Shown: positions 44,501-55,783 of the stretch, one piece after another
Position numbering within the stretch: the first letter of the stretch is position 1
How the letters are laid out: every line of letters begins with the position of its first letter
Assembly: GCA_013397455.1 (NCBI GenBank)
Contig: VYZB01000280.1
Location: forward strand, 804,935-868,934
Origin: Crotophaga sulcirostris
Taxonomy: Eukaryota > Chordata > Aves > Cuculiformes > Crotophagidae
DNA: 64,000 bases
Direction of reading: 5' to 3'
Made by a program: the position numbers and the translations under genes
Notes under the pieces: generated by a model
What the model saw: only the letters and a program-made list of their open reading frames with translations
Databases searched by the model: none
What the model was told of the DNA's origin: nothing

Positions 44501-47500
44501 ATTTCTGTGCTTCAAAGAGATGGGTGCGGCCACATCGGGTGCAAAAAAGGTGTGCGAGTAATTAATTATGTCCCACCCATCCATCCTTCTGTCCATCATC
44601 CCTGCCCACCCACAGTGTAGTGAAATGCCAGGCTTTGTTTTAATTCCTTTGCTTCAGTGCTGCTCCCATAGAGGTCCTGCCTTGCTTTCCCTCCTCTTTG
44701 TGTCCTGAAGGGCAGGCAGTTCTCCTGACACACAGCCAAAGTGTCTGTACAGCCCAGCAGGCCACCGAATTGGGCTTGGACCTTCCTTGCCCAGAGGCTG
44801 AAGAAGTCTGCAGTTACTAAGTTGGTGGCACATCCTGAATCCAGATGTGCGGTTTCAGTCTGGAGACCACTGATGCTCTCCTCCTCTCCTGGCCACCTGG
44901 GCAAGGGTGACAGCTCAGCCATTCCTCAGCAGCACCAGCACACGGTTTCTGTGTGAGGTTTGGGAAAGCACAGAGCGAAACCTGCAGATGTCTCAAAAAA
45001 GGGAACATTTGGCCAGAGAGCTTTTTGCCTGTGACAAACATCAAGAAGCTTTTGGTGGAAGCTGCTGTCCAGTGGTGGACAAAAAATGGAGATGTGAGCC
45101 CATGGCATGATGCTGTCTGTGCCCTGGCTGCTCACAGACTGGAGCATCCTCCTGATGTGTGTATGGTGGTGATCCCTTGGTCTGAGTGGGAGCTGGGCTA
45201 CTGGCAGGGCATGAGCAGACCTTTGAGAAGAGAAAACCCAAGGGGTGTTTGAAATGCATGGAACGCTTTTCTGCTCTCCTAGTCCATCTGGGTGCTGTTC
45301 TGGTAGCTAATCACAATCACTTTTAACGAAAAGTGTGTCTTATTCCCATAGCAAAAGACCTGGAAAGAGCTAGACTGGTAATTATTCAGGAGGAGCAGAA
45401 AATAAACTCAGGAAGGCTGAGCCCGAGGGATCGACCAGAGTGTGATTCTGTGCACACCCACCTCCTGCTCAGCCTTATTGTTCACAGCCAGGCTGCAGCA
45501 TTAATGCTAAGTTAAGATTATATGACTGAACCTATAAGACAGGAATTAAGGTTAAACCTGCAGCATTATTTCAGTCTCTTTGCATTTCCTGGCTTTCTGT
45601 TATACTCTGATGTATATGTTCTAACCTCACTCTTTAAAAACAATTGATGCATTTTGCCAAGGAGATTCACTGGCTGAAGGGACATTAAATACAACCAGCA
45701 CATCCCAAGGTAGATTCAGAAGAGACCTTCCTGATGCAAGGAGGTGCTGAGAGTGACAAGACAACACCAGTCTGCAGTGGGATCTGGACAAGAAGAGCCT
45801 TGCAAGCCTGCTGGAAATATCTGCACTGGGTTTCCAGGACCCGATTGCTCAGGTGCATGAGCTGCTTCTGTGGTCCCAGCTGTTTTACAGCTCACACCCA
45901 CAGCATCCCCTTGCAAATGGGATAGCAACCAGCTAGGGGAACAGGCAGAGGGATGCTGGTTTCTTGGGTATTTTAGTGAGCAGAGAGCATGTTGCATGGT
46001 GTGTTAGGGGATATCTTTTTGCCCTGGTTAGGACTCAGCAGGGGCGAGAAAGGAGGTGAAGGGGAGCAATGCCCAGGATGGAAAGGATGGGGATAGACTT
46101 GGAGCATCAGATAGAGTGGGAAAGACAAGCTCTCCCACGCACACAGGGCAGCTCTGGGTCACTGGCACAGATCTGGAGCAGTCCCTTGCAAAGGGAATGA
46201 AATATGCACCAGCAGACCGATAGCGCTGTCAGGAAAGATTCCTACTGCTAGAAAGATGAGTGTGAGGCATTAAAAGGTTTGTGCATCTATATTTGTCAAC
46301 CAACCTCTGCCAAAGTGGCTTTTGGTGGCACAGAGGAGTGAAGGTTGCCAGCGTGAGGTGAGAAGAGAGGCCACCCAGGGAAAAATACCTGATGTGTCAG
46401 CATCCTTCGCCTTTGCCTGTCCTGGGTACCTTGTGCTATGAGATGAAGGGTTAAGCTCCAGGCTCTGCTGACTGCCATGTGATGCAGTTGCTTGGGTGAT
46501 TAGTAAAGATCTGTGCCCTAAGAGGAATCACATGGGATTCCACAGGGCTCCCTGGGTGCAAACGTGCCCTGCTGAATGCTGCTTGGCCCCCTGCTTCCGT
46601 CCTCACCAAGGGGAGTGCTGGGTCCAGGGAGGGGAGCGTGGCTTCTCCATCCCAGGCCTGCACCCAAGCTCCACATCAAAAGGCAGGGAACAAAGCAACT
46701 GAAGAGCATTTTAAAGAAAAATAAATAAACCCTTGCCTGCTCTGGGAGAGTTCTTACCAAAGGTACAATCGAGTTGTCTATTTATGGCTTTTCATTTCAA
46801 AAGCAGGTACATAACAGGAACTTTTGATATTCAAGCCCTAAAGAAGCTAACTTCTGACATTCAAATCCCAAAGAACCTGACTTCCCACAATCAAAGGGAT
46901 TGCCATAACCCTCTGCTTTATCAGGTGGCTGGTGGGACTGGAGGAAATCCTGGGTTTCTGCTTTGTGGGGTGGCTGGTGGAAGTGGAGGAAATCCTGGGG
47001 TTTTTATCGAATGAAAGCAGCTTTCAGTTGAGAGGACAATGTGACAATATCTGTTTGCATAGCATCTTCCAGCAGGAAGGTCCCCAGAAGGTTTTCTTTA
47101 CAGGGAGAAGATATCTGGGAGATTTCCTCGGTGATAGCACGTTGCAATGTGAGAAAGTTTTGTGGATTCAGTAATGACCAGTTGCTTGAGAGGAGTATAT
47201 TTGGGGCTGATTATTTGCTGCATTACTCTGGATGAATTACATACTGTAAAATGGGAAGAATCAGCCCAATAGATATATGCTCTCTGGCATAACCCAAAAT
47301 GCAGCAGCGTGATAATCAATAATCCTAAGAGCAGCTTTTGCCTTCAAGTTTCCCTCTTTCAGCACCCACAAAGACTCCTTGGGGTTCACATTCCATCTGC
47401 AATGATCCTTTCTTGGTTTTGTTTTCTGCAGGTGATGTGACAAACCTGACTCCTGAGCACTCCTTCGAAAACACAAAAGTAGGCGTGGGGAACATCGTTT

Positions 47501-50500
47501 TGGCTTTGTACAGTGGTCTCTTTGCCTATGGAGGATGGTAAGATGCAGCCCTGTGTCTTTTTTCAGTGCTAAATAGTGTAATTCATTCCTTTGTCCCTAG
47601 AGTGTGTTTGCAGGAAGAGTGTGGTCCAGGACTTGTCATCTTTCTTGTAACCAGGGCAATGAGGCAGATGCTTTGGGTTTGCCCAGTAATGTCATACTTC
47701 ACACTGCATTTCCAAACAGGACACAGAAGCACAAAGAAGTGGTGGTGATCGTGGGATTTAGAAGAGGCAGCAGATGATGGGTTTCTTGGCCCATCTCCTC
47801 GGTAGTGTTAAGAGAAAACAGCAGGGTGGGTTTAGCTGGCAGAGGAGAGATGTTTTACCTGCCAACAGATTATTTAGAGCACCAGACTGAAGCTCCTGGA
47901 GAGCTTCTTTATCCATCCCTTTGAGCACTTGGAAGCACAAAGAGCCTGCTTGGTTTGCTGTGAACAGGCCAGTTGCAGCCATCCTTATTGCTCTGTCACT
48001 TGTGGGTCCAGCTCTTCACCTGCAGTCACCTCTCTGGTTGCAAGGAGGCTGGCAGCACCGTGTGCTCGATCCACCAGCACCATCCAGGGCGGGCACTCTG
48101 CAGGTTTTGTGCTGTAGGTCTTGGACATCAGCCATCATACGTTCTACCACAGGTTTTGGTCTCTCTACCTCTCCTAAAATTCCCTTGCAGATGAGTAAGA
48201 TGAAGGGCTTCATTTATTCCATGGATTAACCAGAAATAACCACTGCTCTTTTTATATTACAGGAATTACTTGAATTTTGTTACAGAAGAGATGATAAATC
48301 CCTACAGGTAGGTGTGTGTCCTGGGATGACTTCCCTTAGGGAAAAAGTTGTCATTCTTGGGAAGCCCCTTCCTTGTGTGTAACAGGTTGCTAATCAGCTC
48401 AGAAACCAAGGTCTTGTCCTAGGGAAAGAGAAAAATGAGGTAAATTAATGGCCTTGTTCCTCCCTGGAAGGGGAAGAATAATCTCTGTATGGGAAGGGCT
48501 GTTGCTTATATCAGTGTTGTTGGAAAGTCCTGCTTCCTTGGCATGGCACCTCTCTGAATTATAGGCGAGGAAGAAGCACTCGTGGCTTTATTACTCTCTT
48601 GTATAAACTCCCACAAGAGTATTTGTGCATACATATGTTTGTCATGTGCTCTTCCTGTTCTGTTGAGCAACAGCCGCTTTCTGCGCCACTCGTGCCTTTC
48701 AGGGTTATGCAGGGAACCTGGTGAGATGAGGGCAGGCCACACCAAAGCAGATCATTGCTGATAAATCATTTTTTGCTCCCAGGGAAGGTGCCTACGAGGC
48801 ACTGTTGATATGAGTTTCAGGGTCACTTGTGCAAGAACCTATTCCTGGCTGACCCTGGCAGTGATTAGTGCCTGCTGGGAAGCATAAGATTGGATACGCC
48901 CTCTCCTTGACAAACACAGTTATGAAAGTTTTTGCAGTTTGCAATTATTTTCTTGTCTTCTGAATGCAGTCATGGTATTTGACTCTCTCCTCCTGTGGCT
49001 TTGAGCTCCGCTAGACCAATTATACGTGGCATCAAGCAGGGTTTCCTTTTTCAGTTTCCATTCGCAAATGAAGTTAGACTCTTTGGAAAGGCAAATTTGT
49101 ACCAACACAGCCTCGTCTTTTCAGACCCACTCAGACTGTGTCTGAACTCATTTTCTTTGAGTTTCATCAGTCCAGCCAGCTGCATAGAATTAGAGCCTAA
49201 AAACTGCCCATTAAATCCATGATTTTTCCATCTCCCACAAGAAACCCACCAGCACAAATGCTTCTCCTTTGCCCAGAAGAGAATACATGTGCAAATGCCA
49301 CTGGCTAGCAAGAGACATGGGGGGTCATTTTAATTAATTGCCTTTGTGGTGATCTTGGATTACTGCTTGCCCAGACAGCCAGAGTCTCTCCGTGCAAAAA
49401 GTCCCTTCTGCCATAATGTTTCACTCTGCATCTGTCAGCCTCCCAGCTTCCCATGTGGGCATCTTCTCTCCTTGAGGAGCAGTGTGTGGCTGGGAAGCTG
49501 GACATGCTGAAGAGCCAAAGAAGAGCAGAATGGCTCAAGCCAATTTTAATTGAGTACAGGAGGGCTACAGCATGAGGCACTGATCCCTGGCATCAACAGC
49601 TCTCTCCTCTGAACTGCAGCGCTCCGTTACTGATTTATATTTCCTTTCTAGAAACCTGCCTCTGGCTATCATCATCTCACTACCTGTAGTCACTCTGGTT
49701 TATGTGCTGACAAACTTGGCTTACTTCACGACCCTGTCGACGGAGCAGATGCTGACGTCTGAAGCTGTGGCTGTGGTAAGATAGCTGCATTTCTGATGTG
49801 ACTCATCCGTTTTCCAGGGCTGGTTAAATCAGACTTCAAATCTCTGCATACATCTTCTAGTTTGTTCCATGCGGATCACAGCTGCTAACAAAAAAGCTGA
49901 TGTTTGACAGGAGGTAAAGAGCAACTATGACGATAAAGAGCAAGTGTGATACCAAGTGGGATTAATCACAGACAATAGTAAGGGTGGGCAGACAGTTAAC
50001 GGTGCTCTTAATTCATAAATATGCAAGGTTGCTGCTGGCCTCATGACTTACCATCAGTTACCAGAGCATGATGTTTATGGGAAAAGGTCATTCATTGAAT
50101 ACTGAACTAGGTTGTTCTCTATCTGTATCTTCCTTGTTTTGATTAAGAAGGAACAATAATACTGCTATTAATTAAAATGCCATTGCGGTCAGAAATCCTG
50201 ATTGATTCAGAAGTGAGCAGCATGGTATGACCTTGCAAACTGAGTGTGACCAGGATTCTTCAGTGCCCCAAGGAATCTCCCAGTCCAGGATAAGGTGGTC
50301 TGGGCCATTCAGGTGACAGTGTTCCATCCTTCGGGTTGGTACCGAGCTGCTGCTCCAGCCTGCAGGTACAAAGTGCTGAGTTACTGGACATGTCAGCTTG
50401 TGTTGGATTACTGTAGCCATGTGCCTTTGCAAGTCTTGAAATCAATATAATCTTGGCATAATGCAGGGAAGCAGTGCAAGGTCAGTTTGTGTTATAAAAG

Positions 50501-53500
50501 TGCAACTCCAGGTCACTGCATTTCACTGGGTTTGTGTCCCAGGTCCTTTCTCAGCCATTGGCAATATCTGTTGTGTCTGAACCTCCTTGCAGTTTCCCTT
50601 TGGTCTTGAACTCTTTGATAGCTGTTGTAATAAATGTTGTGTCCTGACTCTGAGAGAAGGGCTTTCTGCTGATTTCTTTGCCATTCCACTATATGCTTTT
50701 TCAGGAAGGAGGAACAGCAAACGGCAATATAGAAAAGTCTAACAACTTCAGCACTAAGCCATGTCATTTGATCAGATTTCTACGAATACTAAGTCTTTGT
50801 AGGCAGCTGTGAGTTCTTGTGGACATTCTGGGTGTGAAATGTCTGTCTTGTTGCCTCCCATTTAGGATTTTGGGAACTATCACCTTGGCGTCATGTCCTG
50901 GATCATACCTGTCTTTGTTGGCTTATCATGCTTTGGATCCGTTAATGGATCTCTCTTCACTTCTTCCCGGTAGGTTTCTTGCTCAATTTTGTGCTTTTTG
51001 TTTACAAGTTATGGTTAATGCCTCTTCGTTTGGAGTTATCCTCCAGAGAGTGGCTGTGGGTAAACACAAAATCTAAAGGGTCTGGAGGGCATGTGGGAAA
51101 TGCAAAAAAGAAAATTTGTAAGACTTTAAAACCGTATCCAGTTTAAAGAAAAGCCTTTCAGTGGTCTTAATCTTCTGTTCCTCAGGCAAAGTCCTGTTGA
51201 AGTTATTAGAACATAAACAAACCCAGGCTTTTGAGACTCAGCGGCTTTGCCTGAGAAAGTGTCTTTAATGAAAAACAGAAACTTATGAAACTTCAGGGCT
51301 GAAAATCCCTCCAGAAAGGGGAGAAAGGATGGAGTAGGACAGAGACTGAGGAGGCTCCAGCTCTGACACACATCTCCCGGGTTGTCTTAGGAAAGTCACT
51401 GAATTGCTTTCTGTGGAAAGGAGGATATAAAGACAACTTCTCTTGGATTTGTTCTCCGTCTCCAGCCTTCCTTCTAAGACAGGGACTTACCACTGTGTAC
51501 ATGCAGAAAACCCTGTGCTGGGGTCTGATCCTGGAGGACCCCGTTCCTGAGGCAGTAACTGAACCAGCTGGCATCGTGCAAGGCACCACCAAGGTGGAAA
51601 ACCTGCACGGAGCCAGGGTGTTTCAGTCTTGCTGCCTCAGCACTGTCTAGGCTGCACTTGGGCTGTCCCCACTTATTTTGTGCTGAAGAGAAACACCAGC
51701 CCAGGGCTGAAGGTTACAGAGGTGATAACTGCTTTGCTCTCCCACCTCAGGCTGTTCTTTGTGGGATCCCGAGAAGGACACTTGCCTTCAATCCTATCCA
51801 TGATTCACCCCAGGCTGCTCACTCCTGTGCCCTCCCTCGTCTTTACGGTAAGCACCTGGATCTGTGGTGAGGAGCATCCTCCTGGTAGTGAGAAGCAGGT
51901 TGGGGGTAGGATCCCATCAGAGTGGTTGGAATGGGGCTACTTGGGCACCATCTCCAGACACAGCAATTCCTGCGTGCACCAACAGGAGAAGGTAGACCCT
52001 TCTCCTCATCGTATCCTCATATTCCACTTCTGGTTTGAAAATGCTCCAGGCACGAATTGAAAATGGCTTAAATGAGTTAAAAATACTCAGCTTGATTCTT
52101 TTGCTGTTACTCTAAAATACCTGTATTTAGTGTTGTAACAGATGTGATTTTTGCCTACTTCTCCTTTGTGCTGATGGCTCTTTTTTTCCTGGATGCAGTG
52201 TGTCATGACCCTGCTCTATGCCTTCTCCAACAACATTTTCTCAGTCATCAACTTCTTCAGCTTCTTCAACTGGCTGTGTGTGGCTCTGGCCATCATCGGC
52301 ATGATGTGGCTGCGTTACAAGAAGCCAGAGCTGGAAAGGCCCATCAAGGTGAGAGCAGTGTGGTAATTGTATGGTGGGTCCTCCCTGAGTCCCTTCTCAG
52401 CACCAGAGGAGGTTCAGCAAGTACAGCCACTTGTCCTGCATGGATGAGGCACTGGGCTTGCAAGCGTGCAGGGGAAAATGTGGTGTAGCTAATGCTGCTG
52501 TATGGAAATCTCCCAAACGTGGCCCGGTGCAGGAGGGCAGAGTGCTGCCATGGCCATGAGGACATCAGAGTGAAAGAGGCTCTGGGTGTCAGAGATGTGG
52601 GGTGTTCCCAGTGGGAAGCTTTTGGTGGCTAACACATTCCCCAGGACAAATCGCAGGCTGCGGCTCTCAGCCAAACACTCTGTACCGTCATGGAATTCAC
52701 TTAAAATAGTTTTTTAATAAAGCAGACAAACCCACGCCTGCAGAGATCAGAACTTTGTTCTCTTTGTCCTTGGCCAGCTTGGCAGTACCGTGTCCCATCT
52801 GGGAGGAGGCCAAGATCATGTCAGCCACAAGCATGTTTGCCTTCCTTAAAGGCATGTTTCTCACTTTCCCCCCTGCACGCTCAGGTCTCTGCCAGGCAAC
52901 AGGCAGCCAGAGAGAAACAAGCTCACAGACTGCACCAGTGCCTTCCCAAAGTAACTCTTCGCAGGGTGTTTTCTGTTTTGGGGGGTTTTCTCCTAAAATC
53001 TGGGCTGCTCTCAGTGGACGCCCTGCTCAGAGCAGCATGGTTGAGTCCACATTCCACAGAGGAATTCCCTACCTGGGCTGTGTGGCTAGATAAAATACAC
53101 AGGAAAGTGTTCCACATTCCCTGGTACAACTTCTAACCTGGTCTTTGGGTCCTTATTTAGGTGAACATCTGCCTGCCCATTTTCTTCATCCTGGCCTGCT
53201 TGTTCCTCATTGCTGTTTCCTTCTGGATGACACCAAAAGAATGTGCGATCGGCTTTGCAATCATCTTCAGTGGGATCCCTGTTTACTTCTTCGGGGTCTG
53301 GTGGCAAAACAAGCCCAAGTGGGTTCTCCAGGGCATCTGTAAGTATTACCAGGAAAAAGCAAGGGCACAGCCTTGGTTTTTGCTCCTAAAATAGCAGCTT
53401 CCCAGTGAGCGTGCTGCAGCTGGTAGCACTGGCTCTCCTTCGTGTAGTGGAGGTTTCCAGTGTCTTGGCTGTGACCAATTCTACTTTGTTGGTAATAAGT

Positions 53501-55198
53501 TTTAACCTGATAATTACCTTATCTACCAAGCACCTGAAACGCACCCTGACTTGCAATAATTGCAAAGTTTGGGCCAAGTATCATATTTTTTTAATCTTGG
53601 CAAACAGATTGTTCTGCACTGGAGCACTGTGGGCTGAGCCCATTGCTGCCTTTCTTCTGCCTCCTGTAAAATCACAAGGTCAAGCCTTTTGTCTGTAAAG
53701 AATCCCTTTCTGGTGGTGTAGGAAGGAAAAAGAAGTCAGACCACAACAGTCTGAGCACAGCTGGCTTCAATCTGACTGCTGAAATTTCAGAATTAGTCCA
53801 AATCCATTGCTTAGCCAGTGCTAACATTTCTGATCCAGTCAGAGCTCTCATAGGCATCAAAATGTGACAGCAGAGCAGAGGGAGGAGAAAATCCCTGGAT
53901 GTTTTCTCTTACGAGGTTTATTTTTAAGATATCTTTGTATAAGGTTTTCCAACAGCTGACACTGCACCGTGGTGTTTTGAAGGGATGGTGAGGCTGTGCT
54001 TGGCACATGTAACCTCTGTCTGACCAACTGAATCAAGAAAGTCAGTCTGTGTTGTCCGAGTAACTGAACTCCACCATCTGCCTCCCAGCTCTCGTACAAC
54101 AGGCTGAACTAGAAAAGCAGACAAGTAGAAATGCCCAGCCTTAGCTGGATGCTTTTTATGAAGAAGAAAAAGGCTTTTTATAGTGTTCAGCCATGTTATT
54201 CCTTCCCTCCTCATCTCTCTCACACTCACTTTTTTATTCTGAGTATTAAACTAAGTTCCTGGGAAAGCTGTTATGCAGTGCCTGAGTGGCAAATTACAAT
54301 ATTAATTGCTTTTCACCACTAAAGAAGAATATAGAAAATATTCTGGGAACATAGAATGATAATTCTGCAAATGTCCAGTTAGAAACATATGAACTTTAAA
54401 CACATGTGTATATTCATATATTGCAGATAATTTGATCCGTGCCAACTGATCTGAGTTGGACTCTGTGTGTAGTTAGAATTGGTGTTAGCTTTACCTGGCA
54501 AGAGTATCTTGTGATCTCCAAACACAGAGCACAGGTGTGTTTGGATACCAGCCGCCAAAAGTAATGGGTGGAAAAATAAAGTTACTTCCCTTTAGCACCT
54601 TTCCTGTGCCAGCCTGCATCTGAAATGCTTTGCTCTTCATCTGCTCTGTGCAAGGCAGAGGGCTCTACCTTGTGATCAGTAGGCTGAGTTGGTTTTGTCC
54701 TGGGTACTCGAGCCTTTAATGGCTGAGGTTTCCAAATTGGAAGTAAAGGCATCAGCTCATCTTTTCTGTGCCCATTGCTGCTATTGTGCCCAGCTCAGTT
54801 TTGGCTGCTTGCAGTTCTGGCATCCATACATAGTTACTGTATCACCATGCCAGTAGAAAGTAGTGTCAGGAAGTGCCAGAGCCTCTCTCGGGGCAGTACC
54901 GCATTCCTGCTGCAGGAGCAAAGCTCCCAGTGTTGCATGTTCAGGTTCTGCACATGAGCAAATTCCACATGCACATTTGCTTTCAAGTCTTAAATTGTAT
55001 TTGGACTAACCCTGCTCAGCACCAGCATAGGGAAGGCAGGTGGGACAGCCCTTGGGAAGTAGAGTATCACGAACTGAGACCAAGGTACATGTTGGGCCTC
55101 CACATGTGATCTCTGACACGTACTTTGCTTTCTTCCCTGTAGTCTCCGCAACAGTCCTGTGCCAGAAACTGATGGAAGTGGTTCCACAAGAATCATAA
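19983..55198 (+). CDS. SLC7A5: Large neutral amino acid transporter LAT1, complete
   Basis: Ten coding exons: 19983–20574, 35102–35227, 47432–47537, 48263–48307, 49652–49775, 50866–50969, 51751–51847, 52199–52348, 53161–53338 and 55143–55198 (stop TAA). They join in frame to 525 residues; human LAT1 has 507. LAT1 is the light chain of a heterodimer with SLC3A2 (CD98hc) and exchanges Leu, Phe, Tyr, Trp, thyroid hormone and similar substrates across the plasma membrane without sodium. Twelve transmembrane helices are expected. Visible hallmarks are the unwound TM1 motif GTIIGSGIF (Gly83-Ser84-Gly85), Cys182 in FPTCPVP (human Cys164, which disulphide-bonds CD98hc) and the gating Phe270 in LFAYGGW (human Phe252). 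The start was chosen for LAT1 alignment and A at −3 (CACCATG). The extra length is all in the cytosolic N-terminus. All introns are GT-AG. Confidence 0.97.
20645..21077 (+). mobile_element. CR1 LINE, 5'-truncated
   Basis: About 430 bp of CR1 3' sequence: GGCTGGAGCAGCTCTGCT, GTTGTTCAGCCTGGAGAAG, AGCTGGGGAGGGACTTCTTA, GAGGTGTTCAAGGCCAG, CCCTTCCAACCCAAACCATT and a short ATTCTA end. It starts about 70 bp after the SLC7A5 exon 1 donor. Confidence 0.95.
21078..21160 (+). mobile_element. Second CR1 tail in tandem
   Basis: About 80 bp that repeat the CR1 terminus (GATTGGGAGGTGTCCCTGCC through CCCTTCCAACCCAAACCC) directly after the previous CR1 copy and in the same orientation. It is either a second insertion or a duplicated tail. 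Confidence 0.85.
22795..22915 (-). repeat. Possible ancient MIR-like SINE
   Basis: CCCATTTTACTGCTCAGAAA, then AGACTTGCCCACGGCAGG and a CAGGTCTCATTCCCACTTA end follow the order of blocks in inverted MIR consensus. Identity is low, so this is a resemblance by eye. Confidence 0.35.
27164..27300 (-). mobile_element. CR1 tail, minus strand
   Basis: Begins with CATAGAATCATAGAATGC and TTTGGGTTGGAAGGGACCTT, the inverted CR1 3' end. GGTTGCTTAGAGCCCCATCC then AACCTGACAAACTTCTTTCT follow in the order expected of inverted CR1, with growing divergence. Confidence 0.9.
31681..31711 (+). promoter_or_regulatory. G-quadruplex motif in SLC7A5 intron 1
   Basis: Runs of GGGG, GGG, GGGG and eight Gs are separated by loops of 4, 5 and 3 bases, matching the canonical G-quadruplex pattern. 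It is on the transcribed gene's coding strand. No other promoter feature was seen around it. Confidence 0.6.
34783..35057 (+). mobile_element. CR1 LINE 3' end beside exon 2
   Basis: About 275 bp of CR1: GGTTTTAAACTGAAAGAGGG, AGATATTAGGAAGAAGTG, GAGGTGTTCAAGGCCAGGTT, CCCATGGCAGGGGAG and CCCAAACCATTCTGTGATT. It ends about 45 bp before SLC7A5 exon 2, so the branch point must lie in the short remaining interval or in the element itself. Confidence 0.95.
35102..35227 (+). CDS. SLC7A5: SLC7A5 exon 2
   Basis: Residues 198–239. Acceptor TTTCCCTTAG ends at 35101; donor GTGAGT starts at 35228. It encodes [20 protein letters not shown], then the helix [20 protein letters not shown]. The preceding CR1 ends only about 45 bp before the acceptor. 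Confidence 0.96.
37673..37696. repeat. Perfect 10-bp inverted repeat, 4-nt loop
   Basis: Arms AGTCCTCTTT (37673–37682) and AAAGAGGACT (37687–37696) are exact reverse complements with loop GGAC. No function can be assigned. Confidence 0.85.
46825..47015. repeat. Two adjacent short tandem repeats
   Basis: First, two 30-bp units starting at 46825 and 46855 (TGATATTCAAGCCC and TGACATTCAAATCC; both end in ACTTC) plus a partial third. Then a unit of about 45 bp starting at 46924 and 46969 (GGTGGCTGGTGG, then TGGAGGAAATCCTGGG). The array is about 400 bp upstream of SLC7A5 exon 3. Confidence 0.75.
47432..47537 (+). CDS. SLC7A5: SLC7A5 exon 3 (gating Phe)
   Basis: Residues 240–275 (the Trp codon is split). 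Acceptor TTTCTGCAG ends at 47431; donor GTAAGA starts at 47538. It encodes the extracellular [12 protein letters not shown] segment and TM6 start [16 protein letters not shown], holding Phe270. Confidence 0.95.
48263..48307 (+). CDS. SLC7A5: SLC7A5 exon 4 (45-bp microexon)
   Basis: Only 45 bp, encoding the end of the split Trp codon, [14 protein letters not shown] and two bases of Arg290. Acceptor ATATTACAG ends at 48262; donor GTAGGT starts at 48308. Both junction codons rejoin correctly with exons 3 and 5. Confidence 0.95.
49652..49775 (+). CDS. SLC7A5: SLC7A5 exon 5
   Basis: Residues 290–331. Acceptor CCTTTCTAG ends at 49651; donor GTAAGA starts at 49776. It encodes [19 protein letters not shown], a transmembrane helix, then [15 protein letters not shown]. 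Confidence 0.96.
50866..50969 (+). CDS. SLC7A5: SLC7A5 exon 6
   Basis: Residues 332–366 (Arg split). Acceptor CCCATTTAG ends at 50865; donor GTAGGT starts at 50970. It encodes [19 protein letters not shown], then [16 protein letters not shown], the TM8 region. Confidence 0.96.
51751..51847 (+). CDS. SLC7A5: SLC7A5 exon 7
   Basis: Residues 366–398. Acceptor CCACCTCAG ends at 51750; donor GTAAGC starts at 51848. It encodes [20 protein letters not shown], then [11 protein letters not shown]. Confidence 0.96.
52199..52348 (+). CDS. SLC7A5: SLC7A5 exon 8
   Basis: Residues 399–448, exactly 50 codons. Acceptor GGATGCAG ends at 52198; donor GTGAGA starts at 52349. It encodes [20 protein letters not shown], a helix, and a second helix [14 protein letters not shown] before ELERPIK. 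Confidence 0.96.
53161..53338 (+). CDS. SLC7A5: SLC7A5 exon 9
   Basis: Residues 449–507 plus one base. Acceptor CTTATTTAG ends at 53160; donor GTAAGT starts at 53339. It encodes the last two helices ([16 protein letters not shown] and [17 protein letters not shown]) and the PKWVLQGI entry to the C-terminal tail. Confidence 0.96.
55143..55198 (+). CDS. SLC7A5: SLC7A5 exon 10 (C-terminus and stop)
   Basis: Residues 508–525 and TAA at 55196–55198. Acceptor TTCCCTGTAG ends at 55142. It encodes [18 protein letters not shown], nearly identical to the human LAT1 tail. Confidence 0.96.
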
Positions 55199-55513
55199 GC
55201 AGGAAAAGCAGAGACATTCAGCTCGAGGAAACGCACAATATTATTTTAAGACGACACAAGGAGAAAACACTTCTGATCCCTCGTAAACAAAACCTAGGCA
55301 CTGGAGCACCCCGTCAGAGCTGCTTCATGTCCAGCACCATGCCCCCAGCTCTGCCTTGCCTTCTCCAGCCCCTCCATTGCCATCCATCAGCCTGGCAGAT
55401 GAGCAACCCTGCAATGAGAAGTTCTTGGTACGAACGTGGGCCAGGAGGAGGAATTCCTGCTGGCAGCTTCAAAGGGTTCCTGCCTGTCTGGCAGCAGCGA
55501 GTCCAATCAGCCT

Positions 55514-55536
55514 CTGTGTGTGTGTGTGTGTGTGTG
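55514..55536 (+). repeat. (TG)n microsatellite
   Basis: About eleven TG dinucleotides in a row, about 315 bp after the SLC7A5 stop codon. A shorter CA-rich run lies 230 bp further on at 55763–55783, giving complementary TG and CA runs in the probable 3' UTR. Confidence 0.95.
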
Positions 55537-55762
55537 ATACTGAGGACTGGAGTTCAGCTCTCTGTAGGCTTACTTGGTTTGAGTCTAGGATCTCCAAGAC
55601 AACAGTGGATCTGCTCACGAGCTCTGTTTGAGTGTTGCCAGCTGTATGAATGTGCCTGTTGTTGAGGCTGGGACTGTTGCAGAGCTGCAGGGTGGTCCTG
55701 AGCCTGCCCCACCAGCTCAAGGTGGGGTGGTTGGGTAACAAAGGTTGGCTGATGTTGGCTCA

Positions 55763-55783
55763 TACACACACACAGACACACAT
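55763..55783 (+). repeat. (CA)n microsatellite, interrupted
   Basis: CA dinucleotides interrupted once by GA. Together with the TG run upstream it could form an intramolecular duplex in a transcript. Confidence 0.85.

Larger units (their letters stand above)
35228..47431 (+). other. SLC7A5: SLC7A5 intron 2
   Basis: A 12.2-kb intron without a recognised CR1 copy. It holds a 10-bp perfect hairpin at 37673–37696, a possible MIR-like piece near 44305–44395 and two adjacent short tandem repeats at 46825–47015. No gene was recognised. Confidence 0.8.
47538..55142 (+). other. SLC7A5: SLC7A5 introns 3–9
   Basis: Introns are 725, 1344, 1090, 781, 351, 812 and 1804 bp in order. They were read as unique intronic sequence. 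A possible MIR-like stretch lies at 51382–51425, and an intronic AATAAA near 52715 in intron 8 has no supporting context. No CR1 copy or extra exon was recognised. Confidence 0.8.

Noticed and set aside
52710..52720. AATAAA in SLC7A5 intron 8
   Set aside because: A lone hexamer inside an intron without a clear downstream GT-rich element.
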